From: CAMLFJ01 sp040902305
GTDB lineage: Bacteria; Methylomirabilota; Methylomirabilia; Rokubacteriales; CSP1-6
Reading direction: 5' to 3'
Assembly (NCBI GenBank): GCA_040902305.1
Contig: JBBDXN010000073.1
Coordinates: 1 to 27,896 of the forward strand
Length of the DNA stretch: 27,896 bases
Below the pieces are notes generated by a model, which worked only from the letters and a program-made list of their open reading frames with translations, was not told the origin of the DNA and made no database searches. Position numbers and translations under genes: made by a program. Positions 1 to 7,192 of the stretch are shown in pieces (positions within the stretch are counted from its first letter, which is position 1; the number at the start of each line of letters is the position of its first letter).

Positions 1-131
1 CCGACGCGGCCGCCGGCGAAGCCGACCCCCTCTCCGATCTCATGGGATCGGCCGACTACCGCCGCGAGATGGTCCGGGTCTGGGTCCGCCGCGTCCTCGT
101 CTCGCTCCGGGACGGCACCCCCCCAATCTAG
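1..131 (+). CDS. C-terminal fragment of a molybdopterin dehydrogenase FAD-binding subunit (CoxM/XdhB-like), cut by the window edge
   Basis: The frame beginning at base 3 is open to a TAG at 129-131 and encodes the last 42 residues of a protein. The stretch reading GSADYRREMVRVWVRRVL matches the C-terminal helix typical of the medium, FAD-binding subunit of CO dehydrogenase/xanthine dehydrogenase-type enzymes, where a Gly-Ser-Ala-x-Tyr-Arg motif precedes a final Val-Arg-Arg. In that family the subunit passes electrons from the molybdenum subunit through FAD. Only the tail is present, so FAD-binding motifs cannot be checked and the substrate is unknown. It converges on the minus-strand dehydrogenase next door. 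The family call is from recognition of the tail; a different protein with a similar last helix is possible. Confidence 0.6.
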   Translation, partial: DAAAGEADPLSDLMGSADYRREMVRVWVRRVLVSLRDGTPPI

Positions 132-143
132 TGTCCGTCCGTC

Positions 144-191
144 TCAGGCGTCCGCCCTGGGCTGGGACATGCCGATGACCCGGTAGGCCAT
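144..191 (-). pseudogene. N-terminal stub resembling a molybdenum-binding dehydrogenase large subunit (CoxL/XdhA-like)
   Basis: An ATG-initiated reading frame of only 15 codons lies 8 bp downstream of the SDR stop on the same strand. Its product, MAYRVIGMSQPRADA, looks like the first residues of molybdenum hydroxylase large subunits, which commonly begin with (Y/R)xVIGxxxPRxDA followed by a Lys-Val-Thr-Gly stretch. Here a TGA falls exactly where that continuation should start. I see no convincing ribosome binding site. A CoxM-like tail from the same enzyme class converges on it from the other strand. It may be a deletion relic or a chance match, since 15 residues is little evidence. Confidence 0.35.
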
Positions 192-199
192 GGCCAGGA

Positions 200-979
200 T
201 CAGACGTCCCAGCCGCCGTCCACCGTCACCGACTGGCCGGTCATATTGCGCGAGTCGTCCGAGACGAGGAAGAGCACCGCGTTGGCGATGTCCTGCGAGG
301 TGGTGACGCGCCGGAGCGCCATCTCGTTGACGTACTCCTGATAGATCTGCTCCGGTGTCCAGCCGCGCTTCTTCGCCTTCTCGCGGCAGAGCGTGTCCAT
401 CCTCTCGCCCGCCACGATGCCCGGGTGGAGCGCATTGACATTGACATTGTGGGGCCCCACCTCGAGCGCGACCGTGCGCGTGAAGCCGCGGAGCGCCCAC
501 TTGGAGGAGGAGTACGCCGCCCGGTATTTGTAGCCGCGCAGCCCGGAGGTGCCGCTGATATTGACGACCTTGCCGTACTTCTGCGCGATCATCACGGGCA
601 GGACGTGCTTGGTCGGCAGGAAGGTGCCGGCGATATTGGCCTCGAGGACGAAGCGGAAGTCTTCCGCCTCGATGTCCTGCACCGGCGTTTCGATGGGGCC
701 GGTCACGCCCGCGGCATTGACCAGGATATCGATGCGCCCGAAGGTCTCCTTCGCCTTCGCCACCATCCGCTCGACTGCCGCCTCATCCGTCACGTCTGTC
801 GGCACCACGAGCGCCCGGCGGCCCAGCGCCTCGACCTCGCCCTTGAGCTTCTCGAGCGGCGGGACATCGCGGGCCGCCAGCGCCAGATGCGCCCCCTCAC
901 GCGCCAGGGTGAGACAGATGTCCCAGCCCATGCCCTTGGCGGCGCCGGTGACGAGCGCGACGCGATGCTCGAGCTTCAC
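200..979 (-). CDS. Short-chain dehydrogenase/reductase (SDR), classical type
   Basis: The 259-residue product has the usual length and motif order of classical SDRs, which catalyse NAD(P)-dependent oxidation or reduction of alcohols and ketones in the cytoplasm. The Rossmann cofactor motif TGAAKGMG is at residues 11-18, the NAAG structural motif at 88-91, the conserved Asn at 115, a catalytic Ser at about 142-145, and the YxxxK pair as Tyr156 and Lys160. The C-terminal TGQSVTVDGGW stretch is also typical. Translation starts at a GTG that overlaps the TGA of the hydantoinase B gene (GTGA), so it is the third gene of a coupled HyuA-HyuB-SDR cassette and probably acts on the product or precursor of that pathway. 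The substrate cannot be told from sequence. Asn codons are mostly AAT (about 7 of 9), unlike genes further right. Confidence 0.93.
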   Translation of the reverse strand: MKLEHRVALVTGAAKGMGWDICLTLAREGAHLALAARDVPPLEKLKGEVEALGRRALVVPTDVTDEAAVERMVAKAKETFGRIDILVNAAGVTGPIETPVQDIEAEDFRFVLEANIAGTFLPTKHVLPVMIAQKYGKVVNISGTSGLRGYKYRAAYSSSKWALRGFTRTVALEVGPHNVNVNALHPGIVAGERMDTLCREKAKKRGWTPEQIYQEYVNEMALRRVTTSQDIANAVLFLVSDDSRNMTGQSVTVDGGWDV

Positions 980-2610
980 GCGACGTATCCCTCCCGGCGA
1001 TCCGCCTCTCGCGCCTCCGCCGGGCGTTCGGCCGGATCGCCGAAACCGCCGCCCCCGCAGGTCTCGAGAAGGACCAGGTCGCCCTGGGCGAGCTTCATGG
1101 TCTCCTTGCCCCTGATATCGCGCTCGCGTGGCGTGCCCGGGTTGAGCGTGATCCTGAAAGGCGCCGCGTCCCGGCCACCGAAGAGCCCATAGGGCGGCAC
1201 GATGCGGCGCTCGATCATGGTCGTGAGCGTCACGTCCGAGCCCAGCACGCGGTAGGCGCGGCGGAAGCCCAAGCCTCCGCGGTGGCGACCGTCGCCCCCC
1301 GAGTCGGGCCTGAGCGCCAGCTCCTCGACCATGAGGGGGTACTCGCTCTCCACGACCTCGACGGGCGTGTTCATCACATTCGACATGTGGACGCGGATGG
1401 CCGAGGCGCCATCCTTCGAGGCCGTCGCGCCCTCGCCGCCGCCATGCACCTCGTAGTAGACCGCCCAGCGTCCGTCCGGCATGCGCGCCCCCAAAATCAA
1501 GAGCCCCGCCGTCGTCGGCCCTCCAGCCTGGACGCGGTCGGGCAGGACAGGAGCCAGCGCCTTGAAGATGGCGTCCACCACCCGCTGCGAGGTCTCGTGG
1601 TTGCCGCCGACGACGGGACGGTCTGGATCGGCCGAGAGCATGGTGCCCTTGGGCACGATGACGCGGAGTGGCCGGTAGCAGCCTTCATTGGGTGGCGCCT
1701 CGGGCGCGACCAGCGCCTTCATCGCGTAGTACACCCCCGAGCAGGCGATATAGTACGTCGTATTCACCGGCCCGAGCGACTGCGGGTCGGTGCCGGTGAA
1801 GTCGAAGGTCGCCTCGTCGCCATTCTTCTCGACGCGCACCTTGATGCGGATGCGCCGGTCCTCGATGCCGTCGTCATCGAGGAAGTCCTCCCCCTCCCAG
1901 GCGCCGTCGGGCAGCGCCCGGAGGGCTGCGCGCATCTGCTGCTCGGACTCTTCGTGGAGTCGCTCGAAGCAGGCGGTGACGGTGGGGGCGCCGTAGTGGG
2001 CGAAGATCTCGTGCAGGCGGCGCGCGGCGACATCGTTGGCGGCGAACTGGGCGAAGATGTCCCCTTCCCGCTCGTCCCGGCCGCGCAGGTTCGAGAGGAC
2101 GAATTCGAGCGCCGGCCTCTCGGGACCATCCTGCGAGAAGAGACGGATCGGCGCTATCCTGAGCCCCTCCTGATAGCACTCGGTCGCCCACGGCACATAG
2201 CTGCCGGGCACGGCGCCGCCGATATCCGCCCAGTGCGCGAGGTTGATCGCGAAGGCGACCAGCCGGCCCTCGAAGAAGACCGGGCGCACCGCCTTGACGT
2301 CGGGCAGATGATTGCCGCCGACCTCCGGCAGGTTGAGGAACCAGACGTCGCCGTCGCGAAGCTGCTCCAGCGGAATGCGCTTGAGGAACTCCTTGACCGT
2401 GAAGCCCATGACGCCCATGTGGATGGGGATATCGCGCCCCTGGGCGATCAGGCGCCCCTGCGCGTCCGTCAGCGCCGACGAGAGGTCGCCCGCTTCCTTT
2501 AATAGAGGCGAGCGCGCCGAGCGCATGACGATGACGCTCATCTCCTCGGCGATGGCGTACAGCCCATTGCGCACGACCTCGAGGGTGACCGGGTGGAGCG
2601 CCGCGCTCAT
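976..2610 (-). CDS. Hydantoinase B/oxoprolinase family protein
   Basis: This 544-residue protein belongs to the HyuB family, the partner of HyuA in ATP-dependent opening of hydantoins, 5-oxoproline and related cyclic amides (the same pairing occurs in acetone and acetophenone carboxylases). Recognisable blocks are an N-terminal region with HPVTLEVVRNGLYAIAEEM, a central NLPEVGGNHLPDVKAVRPVF segment, a glycine-rich GGRDAAPF block and a C-terminal LLETCGGGGFGDPAERP. The length is normal for the family and I see no truncation. Its ATG overlaps the HyuA stop (ATGA) and its TGA overlaps the SDR start, so the three genes should be translated together. The exact substrate is not deducible; HyuA/HyuB pairs are notoriously diverse. 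Confidence 0.93.
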   Translation of the reverse strand: MSAALHPVTLEVVRNGLYAIAEEMSVIVMRSARSPLLKEAGDLSSALTDAQGRLIAQGRDIPIHMGVMGFTVKEFLKRIPLEQLRDGDVWFLNLPEVGGNHLPDVKAVRPVFFEGRLVAFAINLAHWADIGGAVPGSYVPWATECYQEGLRIAPIRLFSQDGPERPALEFVLSNLRGRDEREGDIFAQFAANDVAARRLHEIFAHYGAPTVTACFERLHEESEQQMRAALRALPDGAWEGEDFLDDDGIEDRRIRIKVRVEKNGDEATFDFTGTDPQSLGPVNTTYYIACSGVYYAMKALVAPEAPPNEGCYRPLRVIVPKGTMLSADPDRPVVGGNHETSQRVVDAIFKALAPVLPDRVQAGGPTTAGLLILGARMPDGRWAVYYEVHGGGEGATASKDGASAIRVHMSNVMNTPVEVVESEYPLMVEELALRPDSGGDGRHRGGLGFRRAYRVLGSDVTLTTMIERRIVPPYGLFGGRDAAPFRITLNPGTPRERDIRGKETMKLAQGDLVLLETCGGGGFGDPAERPAEAREADRREGYVA

Positions 2611-4613
2611 GCCCGGCCCCCCACCTCGATGACGAGGTTGCCGAGCCGGTCGGCGACGCAGCGCATACGCGGATAGACGACCGTGGTGGACCAGTCGTCC
2701 TCGATCATGGCGGGCCCGGCCACGGTTCGCCCGGGCGACAGCGTGGTCCGGTCATAGCGCTCCATCTCGATCTCTCCGGTCTCCCGGAAATAGGCGCGGT
2801 GCGAGGCCGTCGCGGCGGCCGACGTACCTCCCGGCGGCGCCGGCAGCGGCAAGGGCTCCTCGGCCGCCCGCGCCATCACGCGAAGGTTCACGCACTCCAC
2901 GTTCTCCCCCGTGGCGTAGCCGTAGAGCTGCCGGTGGCGCTTCTCGAACGCCGCCTTGAGTGGGCCGGGCCCGCCGGGAGCATAGCCGACCTCGAGCTCG
3001 TAGTTCTGGCCGACATAGCGGAGGTCGAGGCTGCGGAGGACGACGACGCGGTCCATCGCGTACCCCTCGTCCAGCAGGGGCTTGAGGCACTGCGCCTCGA
3101 GCGCGCGGAAGCGGTCCTCGACCACCTTGGCGTCCCAGGCCTCTATCTTCGCGCGATGGGTCTGCACGGCGTCGTAGCGGAGCGGCGAGACGAGGCAGCC
3201 CAGCGCCGAGAAGACGCCGGAATGCGCCGGGACGATCACTGACGAGATGCCCGCCTGGCGGGCCAATGCTCCGGCATGGAGGGGACCGGCGCCGCCATAG
3301 GCGATGAGCGCGAACTCGCGGAGATCGTGGCCGCGCTGGACCGAGACGAGCCGGAGCGCGCGGAGCATATTGGCATTGGCGACCTCGACCACGCCGTGGG
3401 CGGCCTCGACCAGCGAAAGGCCGAAGCGCTGAGCGAGCGGGCGAAGCGCGATTTCGGCACGCGATCGGTCGAGCCGTATCGAGCCGCCGTAGATCCGATC
3501 CGGATTGAGATAGCCCAGGAGCAGGTTGGCGTCGCTCACGGTGGGCTCCGTGCCGCCCTGACCGTAGCAGGCCGGCCCCGGCACGGCGCCCGCGCTTCTC
3601 GGGCCGACCTTGAGCCCGCCCGTTGGCTCGACGCGGGCGATGGAACCGCCGCCGGCGCCTATCGATTCGACGGCGGCCATGGGCAGCCGCGCCGGGTAGT
3701 CGCCGAGCTTGCGCTGCCCCGCCGTCTCGGGAACGCCCTCGGCGATGAGGCAGACGTCGGTGGTCGTGCCGCCCATGTCGAAGGCAAGCGCGCGCCCGAG
3801 ACCGAGCGCCCGCGCCGTATGGGCCGCCGCGGCAACGCCGCCGGCCGGGCCCGACATGGCCATGCTGAGCGGCCGGACCTTGGCGACCTCGACCGACATC
3901 ATGCCGCCGGCGGAGTGCAGGAGATGAAGCGGCTTGCCGCCGACGCGGCGGGCCAAGTCGTCGAGATAGCGGGCGGCACGCGGCATGACGGCGGCATTGA
4001 GCACCGTCGTACAGGCGCGCTCGTACTCGCGGAACTCGGCATTGATCTCGCTCGACACCGACACGTACGGAAAGTGGGCCTCGAGCGCCATGCGGAGCGC
4101 CTGCTCGTGGGCGGGCGCCGCGTAGGAGTGGAGCAGGCAGACCGCGACGCTCTCGATGCCCTCGCGCTTGAAGTCGGCGACGATGGGCGGAAGCTCCTCG
4201 AGCGCCAGCCGGGTGAGCACGGTCCCGTCGGCCGCCACGCGCTCGGTGATCTCGCGGCGCAGCCGCCGCGGAACCGGCGCCTCGGCCTTGGCGGCCAGGT
4301 CCATCCGGTAGAGGTGGAGCCGGCTCATGCGCCCGACCTCGAGCACGTCGCGGAAGCCGCGAGTGGTGATGAAGCCGACGGGGGCGCCGCGCCGCTCGAC
4401 GATGGCATTGGTGACCATGGTCGTGCCGTGGGCGAGCGAGACCCAGGGCCCCGTCTTTGGCGCGAGAGCGGCAATGCCATTGAGCACGCCCTCAGCCGGG
4501 TTGGCGGGCGTGGTCGGCACCTTGCACGACTCCATCCGCCCCGCCGGATCCCACGCGACCACATCCGTGAACGTCCCGCCGACGTCCACGCCTATCCGCA
4601 CACCCTCAGCCAT
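2607..4613 (-). CDS. Hydantoinase A/oxoprolinase family protein (ATP-dependent)
   Basis: The 668-residue product carries the actin-like ATPase signatures of HyuA: IGVDVGGTFTDVVAWDP at the N-terminus (residues 7-23) and a second phosphate-binding FDMGGTTTDVCLI block in the middle. It also has the family's HSAGGMMSVEVA and GAVPGPACYGQGGTEPTVSD segments. HyuA proteins phosphorylate or otherwise activate a ring amide or ketone so that HyuB can complete ring opening or carboxylation. The length is close to the family norm of about 680-700 residues. It is the promoter-proximal gene of the cassette; a short GGAG lies just ahead of the ATG. Immediately upstream is the tail of an ABC substrate-binding protein, suggesting that an uptake gene once preceded the cassette. 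About 7 of 13 Asn codons are AAT, a bias absent from genes to the right. Confidence 0.94.
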   Translation of the reverse strand: MAEGVRIGVDVGGTFTDVVAWDPAGRMESCKVPTTPANPAEGVLNGIAALAPKTGPWVSLAHGTTMVTNAIVERRGAPVGFITTRGFRDVLEVGRMSRLHLYRMDLAAKAEAPVPRRLRREITERVAADGTVLTRLALEELPPIVADFKREGIESVAVCLLHSYAAPAHEQALRMALEAHFPYVSVSSEINAEFREYERACTTVLNAAVMPRAARYLDDLARRVGGKPLHLLHSAGGMMSVEVAKVRPLSMAMSGPAGGVAAAAHTARALGLGRALAFDMGGTTTDVCLIAEGVPETAGQRKLGDYPARLPMAAVESIGAGGGSIARVEPTGGLKVGPRSAGAVPGPACYGQGGTEPTVSDANLLLGYLNPDRIYGGSIRLDRSRAEIALRPLAQRFGLSLVEAAHGVVEVANANMLRALRLVSVQRGHDLREFALIAYGGAGPLHAGALARQAGISSVIVPAHSGVFSALGCLVSPLRYDAVQTHRAKIEAWDAKVVEDRFRALEAQCLKPLLDEGYAMDRVVVLRSLDLRYVGQNYELEVGYAPGGPGPLKAAFEKRHRQLYGYATGENVECVNLRVMARAAEEPLPLPAPPGGTSAAATASHRAYFRETGEIEMERYDRTTLSPGRTVAGPAMIEDDWSTTVVYPRMRCVADRLGNLVIEVGGRA

Positions 4614-4640
4614 ACGCTCCGCGTCCCGGATTGCCGCGGG

Positions 4641-4742
4641 CTACTTCCGGTCGGACCACTTCGGCAGCGGGTAGAGCACGTCCGCCGAGGCCAGCTCGAA
4701 GGGCCAGACGATCTTGATCTGCGCCCCCGCCACTGGGTGATG
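4641..4742 (-). pseudogene. C-terminal remnant of an ABC transporter substrate-binding protein (branched-chain amino acid/amide type)
   Basis: On the minus strand a frame ending in TAG at 4641-4643 encodes a C-terminus beginning GAQIKIVWPFELASADVLYP and ending in LPKWSDRK. This is the kind of tail (Lys-Ile-Val-Trp-Pro ... Pro-Leu-Pro-x-Trp) that closes periplasmic binding proteins of Leu/Ile/Val- and amide-type ABC transporters. Further upstream the frame turns into unconvincing low-complexity sequence and meets a stop at 4818-4820, so only about 34 recognisable codons remain, with no start codon, signal peptide or ligand domains. It sits 27 bp before the HyuA start on the same strand, where an uptake gene would make sense. 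Identification rests on the tail alone. Confidence 0.5.
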
Positions 4743-4820
4743 AGCCGTAGGCACCGCGCACACGAAGCCCTCCCCGCGAGCCGAGAGCGCCGGGGCCGGG
4801 GGGACGTTCGCTCGCAGTTA

Positions 4821-5018
4821 GCATAGTCAATGACACCACCGATCCTCGGTCCTTACCTCGGGCCATGCCCCTCAGCGATTGCCTAGATGATGCCGTCCCG
4901 TACGGGCGCCGGGACATCTTTGCTCACATCGCCAGCGAGGTTCGCAAGGTATCTGCCTATCTCGACTCGGGTCACGAACTCGGTGTCGTCACCGAGCCGT
5001 CGAGCCGACACGTGCGCC
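4821..5018. other. Non-coding or decayed stretch between the binding-protein relic and the hotdog fragment
   Basis: I see no intact gene here. On the minus strand a frame from about 5026 down to a TAG at 4883-4885 encodes 47 residues of protein-like composition (RLGDDTEFVTRVEIGRYL, then AGDVSKDVPAPVRDGII) with no start codon of its own and in a different frame from the hotdog fragment that precedes it. I do not recognise the family. It could be the tail of another deleted gene. No tRNA-like cloverleaf, clear promoter or terminator was found. Confidence 0.4.
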
Positions 5019-5276
5019 TCAATCCAGCTCGACGAACTCGTGTCCCTTGCCCTGGAAGAGGTTCTTGACCTTGGCGCGGGTCTCCAGCCGCTCGTGCACG
5101 CGCGGCACGCTCAGGTGCTGGCCGTGGCTCTCCACGTGGATCCACGGGCTGACCCGCACGTTCCGGTCGAGCGCCCGATTGGCCTGGTCCAGGTAGAGTC
5201 CCGGCTGAGCCGGTGAGTCGCTATCGCGATATATCATTGCGCCGCCCAGCACGGTCGCCCCCATGATCTTGATCAC
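5019..5276 (-). pseudogene. Fragment of a hotdog-fold (MaoC-like) acyl dehydratase/thioesterase behind a foreign start
   Basis: The 85-residue frame starts at a GTG preceded by GGAGG at good spacing and ends early at VELD-TGA. Residues from about 27 onward (LYLDQANRALDRNVRVSPWI and then ETRAKVKNLFQGKGHEFVELD) resemble the second half of two-domain MaoC/FAS1-type hotdog proteins, which hydrate or hydrolyse acyl-CoA thioesters. The family normally continues another 20 or so residues with an Arg-His-Thr-Ala-Ile-Tyr ending that is missing here. The first 18 residues (IKIMGATVLGGAMIYRD) do not look like that family, so the frame may join the start of one gene to the end of another. The start lies 2 bp after the stop of the small cysteine protein, implying coupled translation if expressed. 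I consider it non-functional. Confidence 0.45.
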
Positions 5277-5278
5277 GC

Positions 5279-5557
5279 TCAGACCTCCGTGGACCCGGGC
5301 TGATATCCGGCACAGCGTAGCACGGGCAGCCGCGGATACTTCGCAAACGCCGGGTCCCGGGCCGAGACGGCGCAGAGCCAGAACGCCGAGCCGCGGCCCG
5401 ACACGACGCGTCGCGCGTGAGCGCAGCCGGCGCAGAGGCCGGTGGCGCTGGCAGACGCGTCTGGCGACTTGGCGGCGCCTTCTTCTTTCATTTTCGCTCG
5501 GCTCGCCGCCGGGCCGGCAGACCGGTCTGGCGATTTGGCGGCGCCCTCTTCTTTCAT
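5279..5557 (-). CDS. Small four-cysteine (putative metal-binding) conserved hypothetical protein with a duplicated N-terminus
   Basis: The 92-residue product has an unstructured N-terminus and a compact C-terminal half with four cysteines at residues 42, 45, 62 and 82 in the arrangement LCAGCAHARRVVSGRGSAFWLC followed by ARDPAFAKYPRLPVLRC. The spacing (CxxC, then two single Cys) suggests a zinc or iron-sulfur knuckle. I have the impression of a recurring small family with this C-terminus but no function is known to me. The N-terminus contains MKEEGAAKSPD twice, 22 residues apart, produced by a 66-bp direct duplication. Either Met1 or Met23 (codon at 5489-5491) could be the true start because the duplication copied the start context too; neither has an obvious ribosome binding site. 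It ends 2 bp before the hotdog fragment. Confidence 0.6.
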   Translation of the reverse strand: MKEEGAAKSPDRSAGPAASRAKMKEEGAAKSPDASASATGLCAGCAHARRVVSGRGSAFWLCAVSARDPAFAKYPRLPVLRCAGYQPGSTEV

Positions 5558-5573
5558 ATTCGCTCGGCTCGCC
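5459..5573. repeat. Two-copy direct repeat, 66-bp period, in the start region of the four-cysteine gene
   Basis: Bases 5459-5507 and 5525-5573 match at 46 of 49 positions; the three differences are single substitutions. The period of 66 bp is exactly 22 codons, so the duplication keeps the frame and copies the ATG and the sequence ahead of it. The slight divergence between copies shows that it is not a very recent event. Confidence 0.85.
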
Positions 5574-5613
5574 TTCGGCTGCGCCTCGCCCTGCTACTGC
5601 AGCAGGTCAAGCG

Positions 5614-5697
5614 CTAGCGGCCGGTGAAGCGGGGTGGGCGCTTCTCGAAGAAGGCGGCGCCGCGGTCGTCCACGTGCTTGAGCGTCGGGTCGCTCAC
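5614..5697 (-). pseudogene. Enoyl-CoA hydratase (crotonase) end-to-end remnant, 27 codons
   Basis: A GTG overlapping the Nudix stop codon (GTGA) opens a 27-codon frame ending in TAG. Its last residues, AAFFEKRPPRFTGR, are the characteristic C-terminus of many crotonase-family enoyl-CoA hydratases (Phe-x-Glu-Lys-Arg-Pro-Pro-Arg-Phe-x-Gly-Arg). Its first residues, VSDPTLKHVD, are compatible with a crotonase N-terminus. The simplest reading is a crotonase gene that lost about 230 interior codons in frame, leaving both ends. The C-terminal match is good; the N-terminal part is inference. The catalytic oxyanion-hole segments are absent, so it cannot be an enzyme. Confidence 0.5.
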
Positions 5698-6368
5698 CGG
5701 GCCGGCGTCCCGGGCTCGTCCAGCAGCTCGAGAAACTGGGTGAGGATGCGGGCGGTCGCGCCCCACACCACGTCCTCGGGCGACACCTGGTAGAACTGCA
5801 CCGGGTGCGGCTCGCCGTTCCGCTCCCATATCTCGGTGCGGAAGATCGCCGGATCCCGCAGCGTGGTCAGCGGCACCTCGAGCACGCGCTCGATCTCCCG
5901 GCCGTCCGGGGCGAAGTCCACGCGATCCCGCACGATACCGACCACCGGCGTGATGATGAAGTTGGTGGCCCGCGTCTCGGTATCGTCCAGCAGCCCCAGC
6001 ACCTCCACCGCCTCCGCGGGCAGGTGGATCTCCTCCCACGCTTCACGCAGCGCCGTCTCCACCCGCGAGCCGTCGCGCAGCTCGACGATGCCGCCGGGAA
6101 ACGAGAACTGCCCCTTGTGATGCGGCACGCTTGTTGTCTTCTTGGTGAAGAGGATATGCGGTCCCTCGTGATCCGTGACCGGCACCAGCACCGCCGCCGA
6201 CACCAGATCGCTCCGGTCCAGCGCCACCCGCGGCCGCCGGCTCAGCCCCGCATCCAGGCGCCGGCGCAGGTTTTCGAGGTCGATTTCGGGTGGGGGCATA
6301 TTACCGGCGCTTCTCTTCAGCTGCGGGGGCCCAGACATCGCCCCCGCACTCCCCCATTCGGCGGACAC
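5694..6368 (-). CDS. Nudix hydrolase, CoA pyrophosphatase-like
   Basis: The 224-residue product has a Nudix box variant at about residues 89-112, FPGGIVELRDG followed by ETALREAWEE, in which the REAWEE glutamates bind the catalytic magnesium. The preceding ILFTKKTTSVPHHKGQFSFP segment fits the CoA diphosphatase subgroup (NudL/PCD1-like), which cleaves CoA or acyl-CoA to 4'-phosphopantetheine and 3',5'-ADP. Translation probably begins at the GTG at 6368 because AGGAG lies 5 bp upstream. An ATG at 6299 gives a 201-residue version whose N-terminus looks more family-like, so the start is uncertain. It lies 39 bp after the hydratase gene on the same strand and its stop overlaps the crotonase stub. 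Subfamily assignment is moderately sure, Nudix fold very sure. Confidence 0.88.
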   Translation of the reverse strand: MSAEWGSAGAMSGPPQLKRSAGNMPPPEIDLENLRRRLDAGLSRRPRVALDRSDLVSAAVLVPVTDHEGPHILFTKKTTSVPHHKGQFSFPGGIVELRDGSRVETALREAWEEIHLPAEAVEVLGLLDDTETRATNFIITPVVGIVRDRVDFAPDGREIERVLEVPLTTLRDPAIFRTEIWERNGEPHPVQFYQVSPEDVVWGATARILTQFLELLDEPGTPAR

Positions 6369-6407
6369 CCCGTCTCCTGCCGGCCTGTGTTTGCCCGCGG
6401 TGGTGGC

Positions 6408-7175
6408 TCATGCGAAGCGACAGCCCACCGACCCCAACCGCGTGAAGGCGGCGCGCACCGACTGCCCCGCCGCGGGCCTCAGCACCTTGGAGATCGAGCC
6501 GGTGAGCACGATGTCGCCGGCATGGAGGCCGCGCCCCATGCGGCCGAGCGTATTGGCGGCCCAGGCCAGCGAGACGAGCAGGTTGCCCAGGACCTCGGCG
6601 GCGGGCTGCGTCGCGGCCAGCTGACCATCCTGCTCGAACACGACACCCTCGAGCGCCAGGTCGATACCGGCCACCGGCGTGAGGGGTCGGCCGAGCACGA
6701 TGGCATTGGTGAGGACCCCGTCGGCGACGACGTCCACCCCGCGCGGCGCGCCGCTCAACCGGAAGTCGATCAGCTCGAAGGAGGGCATCGCGCCCTCCAC
6801 CGCCAGGAGGGCGGACGCGGTGGTGACACCGGGACCGGCCAGATCCGACCTGAGCAGGAAGGCAACCTCGACTTCGACGCCGAGCGCGACGAAGCGTGAG
6901 AGCGGCACCGCGTCGCCGCTACCGAACACGCCGGAGGCCAGCAGGAAGCCCAGGACCGGCTCGGTCACCCCATGGCGCTCCTGGAGCGCGGCGGTCGTGA
7001 AGCCCACCTTGTAGCCCACCACGCGCTCGCCGCGCCCGATCAGCGTCTGCTCGAGCTGCCGCTGCAGCGTGTAGGCCTGGTCGAGCGTCAGGTCCGGCGC
7101 GATCTCGCTGATCGGCCTCGCCGGGGCGCGACCCAGCCGCCCCTGCAGGAGGTGCTCGACGAGCGCGGCGGTCAT
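6408..7175 (-). CDS. 2-keto-4-pentenoate hydratase / fumarylacetoacetase-family enzyme (MhpD-like)
   Basis: The 255-residue protein matches the length and layout of 2-oxopent-4-enoate hydratases and the related 2-oxohepta-3-ene-1,7-dioate hydratases and 4-oxalocrotonate decarboxylases. It has the N-terminal LDQAYTLQRQLEQTLIGRGE helix, GYKVGFTT (residues 54-61), VALGVEVEVAFLL with the metal-binding acidic residues (about 96-108), FELIDFRL (133-140) and the late HAGDIVLTGSI turn (218-228). These enzymes add water to the dienol product of meta-cleavage of catechols. It starts at the ATG 17 bp after the sirtuin stop; a longer upstream extension of the frame is an artefact of reading through the sirtuin gene. 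No other meta-cleavage genes are in the window, so hydratase and decarboxylase cannot be distinguished. Confidence 0.88.
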   Translation of the reverse strand: MTAALVEHLLQGRLGRAPARPISEIAPDLTLDQAYTLQRQLEQTLIGRGERVVGYKVGFTTAALQERHGVTEPVLGFLLASGVFGSGDAVPLSRFVALGVEVEVAFLLRSDLAGPGVTTASALLAVEGAMPSFELIDFRLSGAPRGVDVVADGVLTNAIVLGRPLTPVAGIDLALEGVVFEQDGQLAATQPAAEVLGNLLVSLAWAANTLGRMGRGLHAGDIVLTGSISKVLRPAAGQSVRAAFTRLGSVGCRFA

Positions 7176-7192
7176 GGAAGGAGCCGGGCCGG

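Noticed and set aside
425..1192. Long open frame on the + strand opposite the SDR and HyuB genes
   Set aside because: It is an antisense shadow of genes with full motif support and has an Arg/Gly/Asp-rich, motif-free product typical of GC-rich opposite-strand frames.
3276..4826. A 516-codon open frame on the + strand opposite HyuA
   Set aside because: Its length is caused by high GC; the product has no recognisable domain and HyuA on the other strand is intact and motif-complete.
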